From positions 8,758,501 to 8,822,500 of the forward strand of contig NZ_CP107799.1 of assembly GCF_041431135.1 (NCBI RefSeq): a DNA stretch of 64,000 nt. The letters run 5' to 3'. Of this stretch, positions 41,567 through 49,412 are shown piece by piece. The notes beneath the pieces were generated by a model. That model saw nothing but the letters and a program-made list of their open reading frames with translations. It ran no database searches and was not told the DNA's origin. Both the position numbers and the translations under genes were made by a program. The first letter of the stretch is position 1. The number at the start of each line of letters is the position of its first letter. The stretch is from Streptomyces sp. NBC_00554. Its GTDB lineage: Bacteria > Actinomycetota > Actinomycetes > Streptomycetales > Streptomycetaceae.

Positions 41567-42400
41567 GTGAACGTTATGAATGAGAGTGAGATGCAGAGCC
41601 CGATCGTCACCCGCATTCTGCAGCAGGCGCGGGCGCGCCGTAACGCGTCGGACATCCCAGGCTTTGAGGCGGCTTTCGGGACGCGTCGGGCCCCAGGGGT
41701 CACGCAGGATCAGACGGCCCAGCTGGCCGGCGTCAGTCGCCGCTGGTACGGCAGCCTGGAGGCCGGGCGTCCAGCCAACTACAGCGACGCGTTTCTCCAC
41801 GCTGTGCGGCGCATCCTCGACCTGAACGACGACGAATGGGACATCGTTTACCGCGTCACCCGCGGTCATGCCCCTGCGGCAGCCCCCGTCAGCCACCTCG
41901 GCGCTCTGCTCCCCGACGCGTTCCGTGCCTTCATCGAGGAGAGTCGCACCTGGGCCGTTTACCTCAGCGACCACCGCTGGGACGTTCTGGCCTACAACGC
42001 CAAGACCCTGGAGTACTTCCCGTGGATGCAGTACGGCCTCAACGTCATGGAATGGGCCCTCACCTGGCCTGAGGCGCGCACCCAGCTCGTGAACTGGGAG
42101 GAGGAGTGGGCCATGCCCATGATGGCTCAGCTGCGTGTGAACGCCGAACAGTGGCGCACCGACGAGCGTCTGAGGGCCGTGATCGCAACAGTCCGGGCCG
42201 ACCCGGTCGCGCGCAAGCTCTGGGATTCACCTGACCTGCCCACCATCACCCACCCCGCATCGGAACGGCCGCGCCGTCTCTACCTGGCAGGGCAAGGAGG
42301 CCAGGAATACTCCGTCCGGTTCATCGCGGGGGCTCCCCTGGAACTTCCCTCGTACCGCCTCATGGTTGTCACGCCCGCAACGCCTGTATCGAGCGACTAA
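41567..42400 (+). CDS. XRE-family regulator with MmyB-type ligand-binding domain
   Basis: 277 residues (GTG 41567 or ATG 41576). HTH: VTQDQTAQLAGVSRRWYGSL. The MmyB-like ligand-binding domain covers about 100-270 (WAVYLSDHRWDVLAYNAKTL, YFPWMQYGLNVMEW, RRLYLAGQGGQEYSVRF). This family commonly regulates an adjacent short-chain reductase, as here. The stop codon TAA is formed by the left end of an IS; the pre-insertion stop was probably TAG. Confidence 0.82.
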   Translation: MNVMNESEMQSPIVTRILQQARARRNASDIPGFEAAFGTRRAPGVTQDQTAQLAGVSRRWYGSLEAGRPANYSDAFLHAVRRILDLNDDEWDIVYRVTRGHAPAAAPVSHLGALLPDAFRAFIEESRTWAVYLSDHRWDVLAYNAKTLEYFPWMQYGLNVMEWALTWPEARTQLVNWEEEWAMPMMAQLRVNAEQWRTDERLRAVIATVRADPVARKLWDSPDLPTITHPASERPRRLYLAGQGGQEYSVRFIAGAPLELPSYRLMVVTPATPVSSD

Positions 42401-43269
42401 AGCGTGTTGCACAAGCCTGCGTTCGGGCGTGTCGGAGCTCGCGGGCGGGGTTGTGTGCTCATGACGCGAGGGCGAGGTTGTGCATGTGGGCGACGGCCTG
42501 GACTGCGTGATGGAGGCCGTTGCCGCGTTGCCGGTAGTCGCGGAGGATCTTGTAGTTCTTCATGCGGCCGATGACGTGTTCCACGCGGGCGTGGACCTTG
42601 CGGTGCTTCGCGTTGTCGTCCTCCTCGCCCGGGAGGAGAGCCCGTCCCGGGCGTTTGCGGTGGGGTACAGCCATGCCGCAGTTGAGATAGGCGCTGTCGC
42701 CGAGCACCGTCACGCCCTGGCAGTGCCGGCTCAGCCCGGACGCGCGCCAGGCGTGCGCGTCCGCGGTGGTGCCCGGCACCGGGCGGGCTGCCGCGATCAC
42801 CAGCCGCGTGTCCGCATCCACGATGACCTGCATGTTCGCCGAGAACCGGTAGTTTCGGCTGGAGGCAGCCATACTCCGGTCACGGACCGGGATCAGCGTG
42901 CCGTCCACAATCCACAAACGGTCTGCGGCATCGGCCGGGCGGGACACCGGCTCGAGCGCGAGTAGCGGGCCCAGCCGTTGGATCACCCGGCACACCGTGG
43001 ATGGGGAGACGCCAACCAGCGGGCCAGCTGCCGCATCGTCAGGTTCGTGCGGCAGCATACCGCGACCACCAGCACCCGTTCGGGCAGCGCCAGAGACCAC
43101 GGCCGGCCCCGCAGAGTGCCGTTGCCGCCCCGCTCCCGCACCACCTTTAGGAGGTGTCCGAACTGCGTCACTTGCAGCCCAGTGAACGTCTCCACCCACA
43201 CCCGGTCAGCCCTTAACACCCCAGCCATACCAGGGAGATGACCAGCTCAGAGCCTTGTGCAACACGCTT
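42400..43269. mobile_element. IS5-family-like insertion sequence (copy 2)
   Basis: 870 bp with 17-bp terminal inverted repeats beginning AAAGCGTGTTGCACAAG at the left; the reverse complement ends at 43270. A TA duplication flanks it (42398-42399 and 43270-43271). It carries a frameshifted transposase on the minus strand. Confidence 0.85.
42459..43228 (-). pseudogene. IS5-family transposase, frameshifted
   Basis: The N-terminal part (VWVETFTGLQVTQFGHLLK; TNLTMRQLARW) reads in one frame from 43228. The rest (LVGVSPSTVCRVIQRLGPL, WIVDGTLIPVRD, LGDSAYLNCG, HARVEHVIGRMK) is in another from about 43019. One base appears missing at the HTH (LARLFG expected). No A6G-type slippery site is visible, so inactivation is more likely than programmed frameshifting. 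The DDE residues are intact. Confidence 0.78.
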
Positions 43270-43274
43270 TAGTC

Positions 43275-43589
43275 GACGGGCTGCCTGCCCAGTCGCTCAC
43301 GCACGTCACCTACCGCAACGGGGCGCGCGTCCCCGTCCGGGCGTGGGCAGAGGCGGCAACGCCCGCCAAGAGCGCGGAGGCGTACAACACGGGCACACTG
43401 AACAGAAGCCGTGAGGTCGACGTCAGCTTCGTCGAGGTCTTTGACGGCTCCGACTGCCGTTGGACCAATCACGGTGACCCCGACAAGGCGAACCACACCG
43501 TGCGCACGGTTGAAGAAGCCGCCGAGTGGCCGATCTCCCATCTGCGATGTCTTCGCGCATTGGGACCGCGACCAGACCACCTTGGCTAG
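43275..43589 (+). pseudogene. C-terminal fragment of a phage capsid/head-morphogenesis protein
   Basis: LTHVTYRNGARVPVRAWAE, TLNRSREVDVSFVEVFDGSD, CRWTNHGDPDKANHTVRTV and EAAEWPISHLRCLRA match the C-terminal region of actinophage minor capsid proteins. No start and no other phage genes are present. A prophage remnant directly beyond the IS. Confidence 0.6.
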
Positions 43590-43601
43590 ACCGTGGTCTG
43601 G
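43572..43601. terminator. Hairpin spanning two convergent gene ends
   Basis: CCAGACCAC pairs with GTGGTCTGG across a 12-nt loop and overlaps the stop codons of the capsid fragment and the GNAT gene. Confidence 0.45.
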
Positions 43602-44146
43602 AGAGCACGCCATTCGTGATCGAGCATTGCGTGCACGATCGAGTCGCGCCACTGCCCGGCCTTGTAGACGTGCTCGCGGATCCTCCCTTCCTCGATCATC
43701 CCCCCAGCCCCCATGGTCTTCGCAGAGGCCTCATTGAGGGGGGAACGCGCGCCCCAGATGCGATGCAGCTCAAGGTCATCGAACCCGAGTCCGAGCAGAA
43801 GGCGCACAGTTTCGAGGCCGTAGCCGATACCCCAGGCGTCGGGGCGCAGCGCGAAGCCAAAGGTGGCCGCGCGCTGCTGGTGCGGATCCATGGCGATCCG
43901 GCCGAACCCGATCAGCTCGTTCGTATCCCGCTCGGTGAGGGCGAGCGCGTACTCGCTGCGGGGGTTCGCCGTGGCGGAGGCAATCGATCGGGCCACGATT
44001 TGGCCCACCTCATCGCGGGTCCGCGGTTCGAACGACAGGTGCTCTGTCGCCTCGCGGCTGCCGTAGATCGCGAACACTGAGTCCACGTCCTCAACGGTGA
44101 GTTCGCGGAGTTTGAGTCGCTGGCTGGAAAGCTGGACCGGGTGCAT
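43586..44146 (-). CDS. RimJ/RimL-type GNAT acetyltransferase
   Basis: 186 residues from ATG 44146. LSSQRLKLRELTVEDVDSVF at the N-terminus, acetyl-CoA site FGFALRPDAWGIGYGLETVR, and LHRIWGARSPLNEASAKTM are typical of RimJ/RimL-like enzymes that acetylate protein N-termini or small molecules. The substrate cannot be inferred. It lies 10 nt after the regulator gene upstream on the same strand. Confidence 0.82.
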   Translation of the reverse strand: MHPVQLSSQRLKLRELTVEDVDSVFAIYGSREATEHLSFEPRTRDEVGQIVARSIASATANPRSEYALALTERDTNELIGFGRIAMDPHQQRAATFGFALRPDAWGIGYGLETVRLLLGLGFDDLELHRIWGARSPLNEASAKTMGAGGMIEEGRIREHVYKAGQWRDSIVHAMLDHEWRALQTTV

Positions 44147-44156
44147 GCCAGGGACC

Positions 44157-45494
44157 TTATCGCTGCGTTCCGGAGGGAAGGGCCGGCCGTCGGGGCCCGT
44201 ATGCCGCGATCTCCTCCCGCAAGTCGCGGGCGGCAACGGCGGTCCGCGCCTGGCCCCTCATGAGCTCCTGGCGGACGCGCTGGGCGGAGACGATGATGCC
44301 GTTGTTCCGGAATGTGGGCGGGAGGTCCAGGACGGGGCGGATGGTCTGTGCCGCTCCGTCCACGTCTCCGCTGTGGAGGAGGATGAGGGCCTGATTGCAC
44401 CGGGCGCCTGCTAGGTCACCGAATGCCCAGTTTGGGTTGTCGCGGTCGCTGAAACCCTGTACGGCCAGTTCCGCCTGCACGTTGAGGTCCGCGTTGCCGT
44501 TGCCGAGGAGAGCTTCTGCCTCGACGGTGTAGTAGAGCTGTTTCCCCAGCGAGTAGGTGAGCAGACCCCCGAGTTGGTCGAGGTCGTCCAATACGACGTG
44601 CTCCCGTCGGTCGATCGCCGCCCGGTTCGCCTGTTGAGCGGTCTCCTGATCCCCTAGGACGGCCGCGGCGCGTGCCTCAAGTCCGAGAAGCCACAGGCCG
44701 ACGGTGCCGTTGAGGTCGGTGGCGAGGCCTGCACCCTTCTGGGCGTAGAAGAGGGCGTCTCCGGGCCGGTCCGCCCAGTACTCGACGAGGGACTGAAGTC
44801 CACTGACGAGGGCCATGAGTCCCTGGTGCTCGGCGTCCTTGGCGAACGCGGAGGCCAGCAGGCACATCGTCCTGGCCTGGTCGCGGTCCTCCATGTCGTT
44901 GAACCCCTTGGCTACGAGGAACGACACCACGGTGGCCATGAAGTTCAGGTCGCTGAGCTGCGACGGCCGGTGCTTGCCGGTCTCCAGGGTCAAGATGACC
45001 TGGTCCTGGGTATCGAGCAGATCGTCCCAGATCGCCGCCAGGGGTACACGCGGGTAGTCCTTGACAAGCTGAGCAACCTGGTCGTGCAGCAACGGGAGAG
45101 TGTTCTCCCCCACCCTGTCGCGATCCTGCTGGAGAACGTACGTCCTCGCGCGTCGAACGGCCATCGCGCCATTCCTTTTCATCTCGTTCAGATCCATGCC
45201 GGGTTCGGCATGGGGTGCAGTGGGTGACGCGCCGGTCAGCGGTACGAAGCTCGGCGTGGTTCCCTCGGGCACCTCGGTCCACAGGTCGTCGATGCTGTGA
45301 TTCAGCATCTCGACGATGACCTGACGGAAGACCGTCTGCGGCTTCCGTCCTTCGTAGAACCAGCCCTCGAAGGTCTTCGGAGCCGGATCGACGCCCGTTA
45401 GACCCAGCCTCGCGGCCGCTTTCCGGTACGGCGGAAGGAAGGCCTCGGCGCTTCGGATGCCGCGTCCTTCGAGGACGTGTCGGAAGAACAGCAT
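44157..45494 (-). CDS. TPR-containing regulator-like protein
   Basis: 445 residues from ATG 45494 with GGAGGCG 2 nt upstream. The N-terminal 70 residues (GIRSAEAFLPPYRKAAARLG; FEGWFYEGRKPQTVFRQVI) look like an atypical DNA-binding region. The rest is helical, TPR-like (LPLLHDQVAQLVKDYPRVPL; YAQKGAGLATDLNGTVGLW). Streptomyces has many such regulators. It is co-oriented with the GNAT downstream. A target cannot be named. Confidence 0.65.
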   Translation of the reverse strand: MLFFRHVLEGRGIRSAEAFLPPYRKAAARLGLTGVDPAPKTFEGWFYEGRKPQTVFRQVIVEMLNHSIDDLWTEVPEGTTPSFVPLTGASPTAPHAEPGMDLNEMKRNGAMAVRRARTYVLQQDRDRVGENTLPLLHDQVAQLVKDYPRVPLAAIWDDLLDTQDQVILTLETGKHRPSQLSDLNFMATVVSFLVAKGFNDMEDRDQARTMCLLASAFAKDAEHQGLMALVSGLQSLVEYWADRPGDALFYAQKGAGLATDLNGTVGLWLLGLEARAAAVLGDQETAQQANRAAIDRREHVVLDDLDQLGGLLTYSLGKQLYYTVEAEALLGNGNADLNVQAELAVQGFSDRDNPNWAFGDLAGARCNQALILLHSGDVDGAAQTIRPVLDLPPTFRNNGIIVSAQRVRQELMRGQARTAVAARDLREEIAAYGPRRPALPSGTQR

Positions 45495-45778
45495 GACGCC
45501 TCCCATCCCAGCCGCCTAGCTCGTCACTGCCACGACGTTAGAACGCTTTCCTCGTCAACTTGCCCCATACAGACGGTACTTAGCGATTCCGAGGAAACTC
45601 CGAGGAAGAGTCGAGGGCGACCGTCAACTTCTCACCAAAACCCGAGGAGGGAATGGGGGTAGAGCCGTCCGGCCACGATTGAAACGCTCGTAACAGCCCT
45701 CGCTGAGAGTGTCTGATCGAGCACAGTCGTGAACCAGGGAGTTCCCCCATGCCACCCAGAGCTGCCGGATCGACCAGC

Positions 45779-46942
45779 CTAAGCGGCCATCTCTGTCCGT
45801 ATCCGGTCCAGGGCATGGCCCGCGGCCTCCGTGACGTCCGGCAGCCGGTTGGCCGTCGCGCGCATGATGCGTTGCAACTGGTGAGGGAGACGCTGGCGGA
45901 CTGCTTCGTCGACTGCGGTGTTCAGGGACTGGGCGGCGCCTCCGTAGTCGTCGGCGATGAGCCTTACTTGGGCCACGGTGACGAGTTCAATCACTCGCCA
46001 CTGCGGTGCGACGGTGGTTGTCGGTACTGGACTGCCCTGCTCGACCAGTTGTATGGCGACATCGGTCCTGCCGGTGGCGATCAGGCCGCGCAGCCGGATC
46101 TCGTGCAGGGCATAGGGATTGAACAGCGACGTGTGCTCGGTCTCGTCGAGGAGTCGGTCGGTCTCCCGCATTACCTCGTCGAACAAGGACTGGTTGCGGA
46201 GTGCGCCGGCGGCGCGGGCGAGGAGGGGGAGGGCGGCGGCTCTTGCCTGCTGGTTCGGAGCGAGGGCAACGGCGTGCAGCAGTCGGTCGACGGCGGCTCC
46301 GTGGAGACGGGCCTTGCGCAGTTCGTTGCCGTGCATCCGCAGCACGAAGGAAGTGAACGTCGGGTCATCGAAGTAGCGAGCGATGCCGATGCTCTTCGCG
46401 GTCCAGCGGGCAGCGGTGCCCAGTCGCTCCTCCGGCAGGACGTTGCCCAGGGCGACGCCGAGGCCGACACGGGCTCGGGCCAGGAGGTGGAGGACGTCTC
46501 GTTCCGTGTGCCCGTCGTCTACCCGTGCTTCCAGCCGTGCGACCAGGGGCCACAGTTCGGCGACAGCCTCGGAGGCGTGCCCGGATTGCCGGGCGATCTC
46601 GGCGAGGCGGACGGTGGATTCGCCGAATTGCAGCATGGCGCGGTGGTCGGTGTCGGCGGGATCGGTGACGCCAAGGACGTGCGGGGGAAGGCGCAGGAAG
46701 TCGGCGATGTGTTGGCGGGCGCCGACGTCATCGAGTCTCCGTTTGCCGAGTTCGAGGAGCGAGATGTACGTCTTGTCGTAGCCGAGGAGCTGCCCGAGTT
46801 CGGATTGGTTCATGCCGTGCACGGTGCGGTGGAAGCGCAGGATGGCGCCGAGATGGCGGGTGGCGAGGATCGCCTCGGCCTGTGGGGTGGCCCAGTGCCA
46901 CAGGGTGTGCTGCGAGCGCCGTTCCGCCTTCGCGCTGTCCAT
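45779..46942 (-). CDS. XRE-TPR transcriptional regulator
   Basis: 387 residues. HTH: GMNQSELGQLLGYDKTYISL then LELGKRRLDD. A TPR-like helical domain follows (LHLLARARVGLGVALGNVL; RLLHAVALAPNQQARAAALP). It starts 6 nt after the Nudix gene, forming an operon divergent from the nucleotide-modification operon at 47537. It is thus a good candidate for that operon's regulator. Confidence 0.8.
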   Translation of the reverse strand: MDSAKAERRSQHTLWHWATPQAEAILATRHLGAILRFHRTVHGMNQSELGQLLGYDKTYISLLELGKRRLDDVGARQHIADFLRLPPHVLGVTDPADTDHRAMLQFGESTVRLAEIARQSGHASEAVAELWPLVARLEARVDDGHTERDVLHLLARARVGLGVALGNVLPEERLGTAARWTAKSIGIARYFDDPTFTSFVLRMHGNELRKARLHGAAVDRLLHAVALAPNQQARAAALPLLARAAGALRNQSLFDEVMRETDRLLDETEHTSLFNPYALHEIRLRGLIATGRTDVAIQLVEQGSPVPTTTVAPQWRVIELVTVAQVRLIADDYGGAAQSLNTAVDEAVRQRLPHQLQRIMRATANRLPDVTEAAGHALDRIRTEMAA

Positions 46943-46948
46943 CGCCGG

Positions 46949-47368
46949 TCACATCCGTGCGTACCAGGCGGCAATGGACTGCTTGTATCCCTCGGGCATG
47001 GTCAGCCCGGGCACTTCGCCGGCGGTGAACATGCCGAGCTCCTTGTGCTCATGGCTCACCACGGGGGGCATGTCCGGCGTGAGGACGGTGCAGCCGTAGG
47101 TGACGATCATGACCCGTCGGTCTGGCAGTGTCACGGGCAAGGGCGTGTAAATCCACGCGTCCAGGAGGGGGCCCGCCTTCACCGCCCAGCCGGTCTCTTC
47201 CTCGATCTCCCTCTCCACCGCCAACTCTGGTGTCGCATCGGTGGGTTCGAGTCGGCCTCCGGGCAGCTCCCATTCTTCGCGTTCGTTCTTCAGCAGCAGT
47301 ACGCGTCGGCGGCTGTCCACGGCCACGCCCTTGACGGAGACGGGCCAGGTAGGGGGCGTGTACGCCAT
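46949..47368 (-). CDS. Nudix hydrolase
   Basis: 139 residues. The Nudix box reads GGRLEPTDATPELAVEREIE plus EETGW, with the catalytic Glu residues present. MAYTPPTWPVSVKGVAVDSR is the N-terminal strand. It hydrolyses nucleoside-diphosphate-linked compounds. It is divergent from the TauD-led operon and may act as a housecleaning enzyme for its nucleotide products. Confidence 0.85.
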   Translation of the reverse strand: MAYTPPTWPVSVKGVAVDSRRRVLLLKNEREEWELPGGRLEPTDATPELAVEREIEEETGWAVKAGPLLDAWIYTPLPVTLPDRRVMIVTYGCTVLTPDMPPVVSHEHKELGMFTAGEVPGLTMPEGYKQSIAAWYARM

Positions 47369-47536
47369 CGGTCTCCTCGGATTTTTCGTACGGCCGGGGG
47401 TGCTCGGAACGTAGCACGCCGCCTGTGGCACGACTCGGGCGTGGGCGAATTGCCCGAGTCGACAATCTGTCGCTTTACCCCCGACCGGGCGGCGCCGAAC
47501 AGTGGACGCACCACCTCGCAGCGAAGGAGATCCGGG
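47369..47536. promoter_or_regulatory. Divergent control region of the nucleotide operon
   Basis: 168 bp containing the perfect 10-bp inverted repeat CGACTCGGGC (47431-47440) and GCCCGAGTCG (47452-47461) with an 11-bp spacer: a likely operator for the XRE-TPR regulator. A GAAGGAGA ribosome site precedes ATG 47537. Confidence 0.5.
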
Positions 47537-48337
47537 ATGCGCCGAGCCCATCAGCCGTACGCCGACGTGTTCGCGCGCCACCTCATCGATCACACCGCGC
47601 CGCGCGCGGTGGAGGCGATCGCGGAACGGCTGCGGGATACGGGCCTGGTCACTGTCGAAGGTCTCACATCGCGCACCGCCGTCCTCGCCTTTGCCACCGG
47701 GATCATGAGCCTCACATCGCACCGGGACAGCGATTCCGACGGCCTCACAACCATCCACCACACCCGCCGCCACGCTCACCGGGCTGGCTTTGCCGGGTTC
47801 GGCAACGGCGGACTCGATCCGCACACCGACCGCTCCGGCACTCCGAATCCGCCCCGCCTGATGCTCCTCGTGTGTGGGCAAGCCGCAATCACCGGCGGGG
47901 AAAGCCTGCTCACCGATGGGCAGGCCGTGCACTCCGACCTCTTCATCAGCGGGCGGGAGGCCGGGCTTGCGCTGGCACAGCCCCGCACCGCGTTCTTCGG
48001 AGCCGGAGACGGCCACGCCACGCAGGTGTTCACCGTCCATCGCGACCAGCGGGTGTCTGTTCGCCTGCGGCTCGACGGGCTGGCGCGCTGGAACCCTATA
48101 GTTCAGCCCCATCTGCCACAGCTCCAGGCCGCAGCCGTGCGTCACCAGATGCGTCTGATCCTGGCGCCCGGGTTGGGCTACCTGCTGGACAACGAACGCT
48201 GGCTGCACGCACGACGCGCCTTCACCGGCGATCGGCTCTGCTGGCGTGCACTTGGGCAACCCCGTTTTCCCATGCCGCGCGGATTCGCACCCGTTCCCGC
48301 GTCGGCACCTCCGCCCGTGCTCTCGGAGGCAGGATGA
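47537..48337 (+). CDS. TauD/TfdA-type Fe(II)/2-oxoglutarate dioxygenase
   Basis: 266 residues. HxD iron ligands in GGLDPHTDRSGTPNPPRL; the distal His and 2OG-binding Arg region in LLDNERWLHARRAFTGDR. The product-side loop VCGQAAITGGESLLTDG fits the clavaminate-synthase/TauD superfamily. It would hydroxylate or otherwise oxidise a small substrate. First gene of an eleven-gene operon; overlaps the next gene by ATGA. Confidence 0.82.
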   Translation: MRRAHQPYADVFARHLIDHTAPRAVEAIAERLRDTGLVTVEGLTSRTAVLAFATGIMSLTSHRDSDSDGLTTIHHTRRHAHRAGFAGFGNGGLDPHTDRSGTPNPPRLMLLVCGQAAITGGESLLTDGQAVHSDLFISGREAGLALAQPRTAFFGAGDGHATQVFTVHRDQRVSVRLRLDGLARWNPIVQPHLPQLQAAAVRHQMRLILAPGLGYLLDNERWLHARRAFTGDRLCWRALGQPRFPMPRGFAPVPASAPPPVLSEAG

Positions 48338-48804
48338 CGGCGGAACAGACCATGACGGTCACAGGAACGATGGCGTTGACCGCGGAGGTCACTCCAGTCA
48401 CCCCAGCCGCAGATCAGGCGGCTGTGTGTGGCTTCGAGGTGGTCTTCCTGCCCGCTGACTCTCGCGTCGGGCAGATGCGACGGATCACGACAGCCCACCT
48501 TCAGGACTGGGACCTCGCAGAGCTGAGTGATACCGCCACGCTTGCCGTTTCGGAGCTGGTCACCAACGCCGTGCGGCACGGTCAGGGCAAGCCGGTTGGG
48601 CTCCGGGTGACGAGCTCCGGCCACGAACTGCGCATCGAAGTCACCGACGGAAGCCAGGAACGAGCCCGGCTGCGCTACTCAGACCAGGGCGACGAGGGCG
48701 GCCGTGGTCTGTTACTCGTCGATGCTCTGATGGACCGCTGGGGTGTCAGTCCCGACGGGACGGTGACGTGGTGTTCCATCGCGATCCCGGAAGGGAGGTC
48801 GTGA
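48334..48804 (+). CDS. HATPase (anti-sigma-type) ATP-binding protein
   Basis: 156 residues. N-box: ATLAVSELVTNAVRHGQG; G1-like: IEVTDGSQERARLRY; G2-like: GDEGGRGLLLVDALMDRWG. This is the Streptomyces RsbW-like serine kinase fold; catalytic residues are present, so regulatory phosphorylation or partner binding is possible. Overlaps both neighbours by 4 and 1 nt. Confidence 0.85.
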   Translation: MTAEQTMTVTGTMALTAEVTPVTPAADQAAVCGFEVVFLPADSRVGQMRRITTAHLQDWDLAELSDTATLAVSELVTNAVRHGQGKPVGLRVTSSGHELRIEVTDGSQERARLRYSDQGDEGGRGLLLVDALMDRWGVSPDGTVTWCSIAIPEGRS

Positions 48805-49202
48805 TGGTTGCCGTAACGGTGGACGTCGCCGCGCAGCTGCTGAGCCGCCGATCCGTCAACGATGAAGGGACGCTGGGCACACTCCTCTTTTCCCTGCGCC
48901 GCTCCCTTGCCCGTGAAGCGATCGACGAGGAGCTGTACGACGACCTGAACGCCGTGCTCGACGAGTACGCACGCCCTACCCCGCGTGAGGTCAGGCAGAT
49001 CGCGGAGCGGTTCCGGAAGGTGACCACCAAGCTCCTTGAGGTCGTGCCGTACCTCGTGATGCCCTACCCGCTCAATGAGGTGCGGCACCTGATCGACCTG
49101 GGTACCGAGTGGCCTCCAGCAGAGCAAGCACCTGCTCATCTCGTCCGCTTTGCCATGGCCATCCTCGGGGTCCTCGATCTGATGGGAGATGACGCCTCGT
49201 GA
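48804..49202 (+). CDS. Small helical protein of the nucleotide operon
   Basis: 132 residues, almost entirely helical (TLGTLLFSLRRSLAREAIDE; DLNAVLDEYARPTPREVRQI; LLEVVPYLVMPYPLN). It has a distant look of the DUF6415-type proteins of Streptomyces, but I am not sure. It overlaps the HATPase stop as TGATG. Function unknown. Confidence 0.65.
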   Translation: MVAVTVDVAAQLLSRRSVNDEGTLGTLLFSLRRSLAREAIDEELYDDLNAVLDEYARPTPREVRQIAERFRKVTTKLLEVVPYLVMPYPLNEVRHLIDLGTEWPPAEQAPAHLVRFAMAILGVLDLMGDDAS

Positions 49203-49303
49203 CGCGCTCTCCCGTACAAGACACGGGTGCCGCGCTTCCTTCGCTCATCGAGCCGGCGCTCGGTTGGGATCTCTACGGCGAAGGCCTTCCTTTCGCCGCA
49301 TAA
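49199..49303 (+). CDS. 34-residue peptide in the nucleotide operon
   Basis: GTG overlaps the previous stop (GTGA), with GGGAG 10 nt upstream. The peptide has a Pro/Leu-rich middle (ALPSLIEPALGW) and ends DLYGEGLPFAA. The overlap and position argue for translation. It could be a leader peptide controlling the following RNA structure, a small subunit, or a precursor peptide; none is established. Confidence 0.5.
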   Translation: MTRSPVQDTGAALPSLIEPALGWDLYGEGLPFAA

Positions 49304-49307
49304 GGCT

Positions 49308-49377
49308 CCCGGCGCGGAGGGCCAGGCGTCCCTGGCCGTTCCCCCGTGGACAGGGCATGGCAGTTCTCCGCGCCGGG
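49308..49377 (+). ncRNA. Candidate structured leader RNA before the synthase homologue
   Basis: An outer 12-bp stem (CCCGGCGCGGAG with CTCCGCGCCGGG) encloses a 7-bp hairpin (GGCCAGG-CGTC-CCTGGCC) and a possible third helix, making a multibranch fold 35 nt before the next start. There is no U-tract, so it is not a plain terminator. It could be a riboswitch, attenuator or processing site; unassigned. Confidence 0.45.
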
Positions 49378-49412
49378 TCTAAACACATTCCCCGTTGTCA
49401 TCTGGAGGTCAG

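Noticed and set aside
42459..43228. Programmed frameshift in the second IS transposase
   Set aside because: No slippery A-rich heptamer at the break, and the intact paralogue at 24814 needs no frameshift; treated as inactivation.
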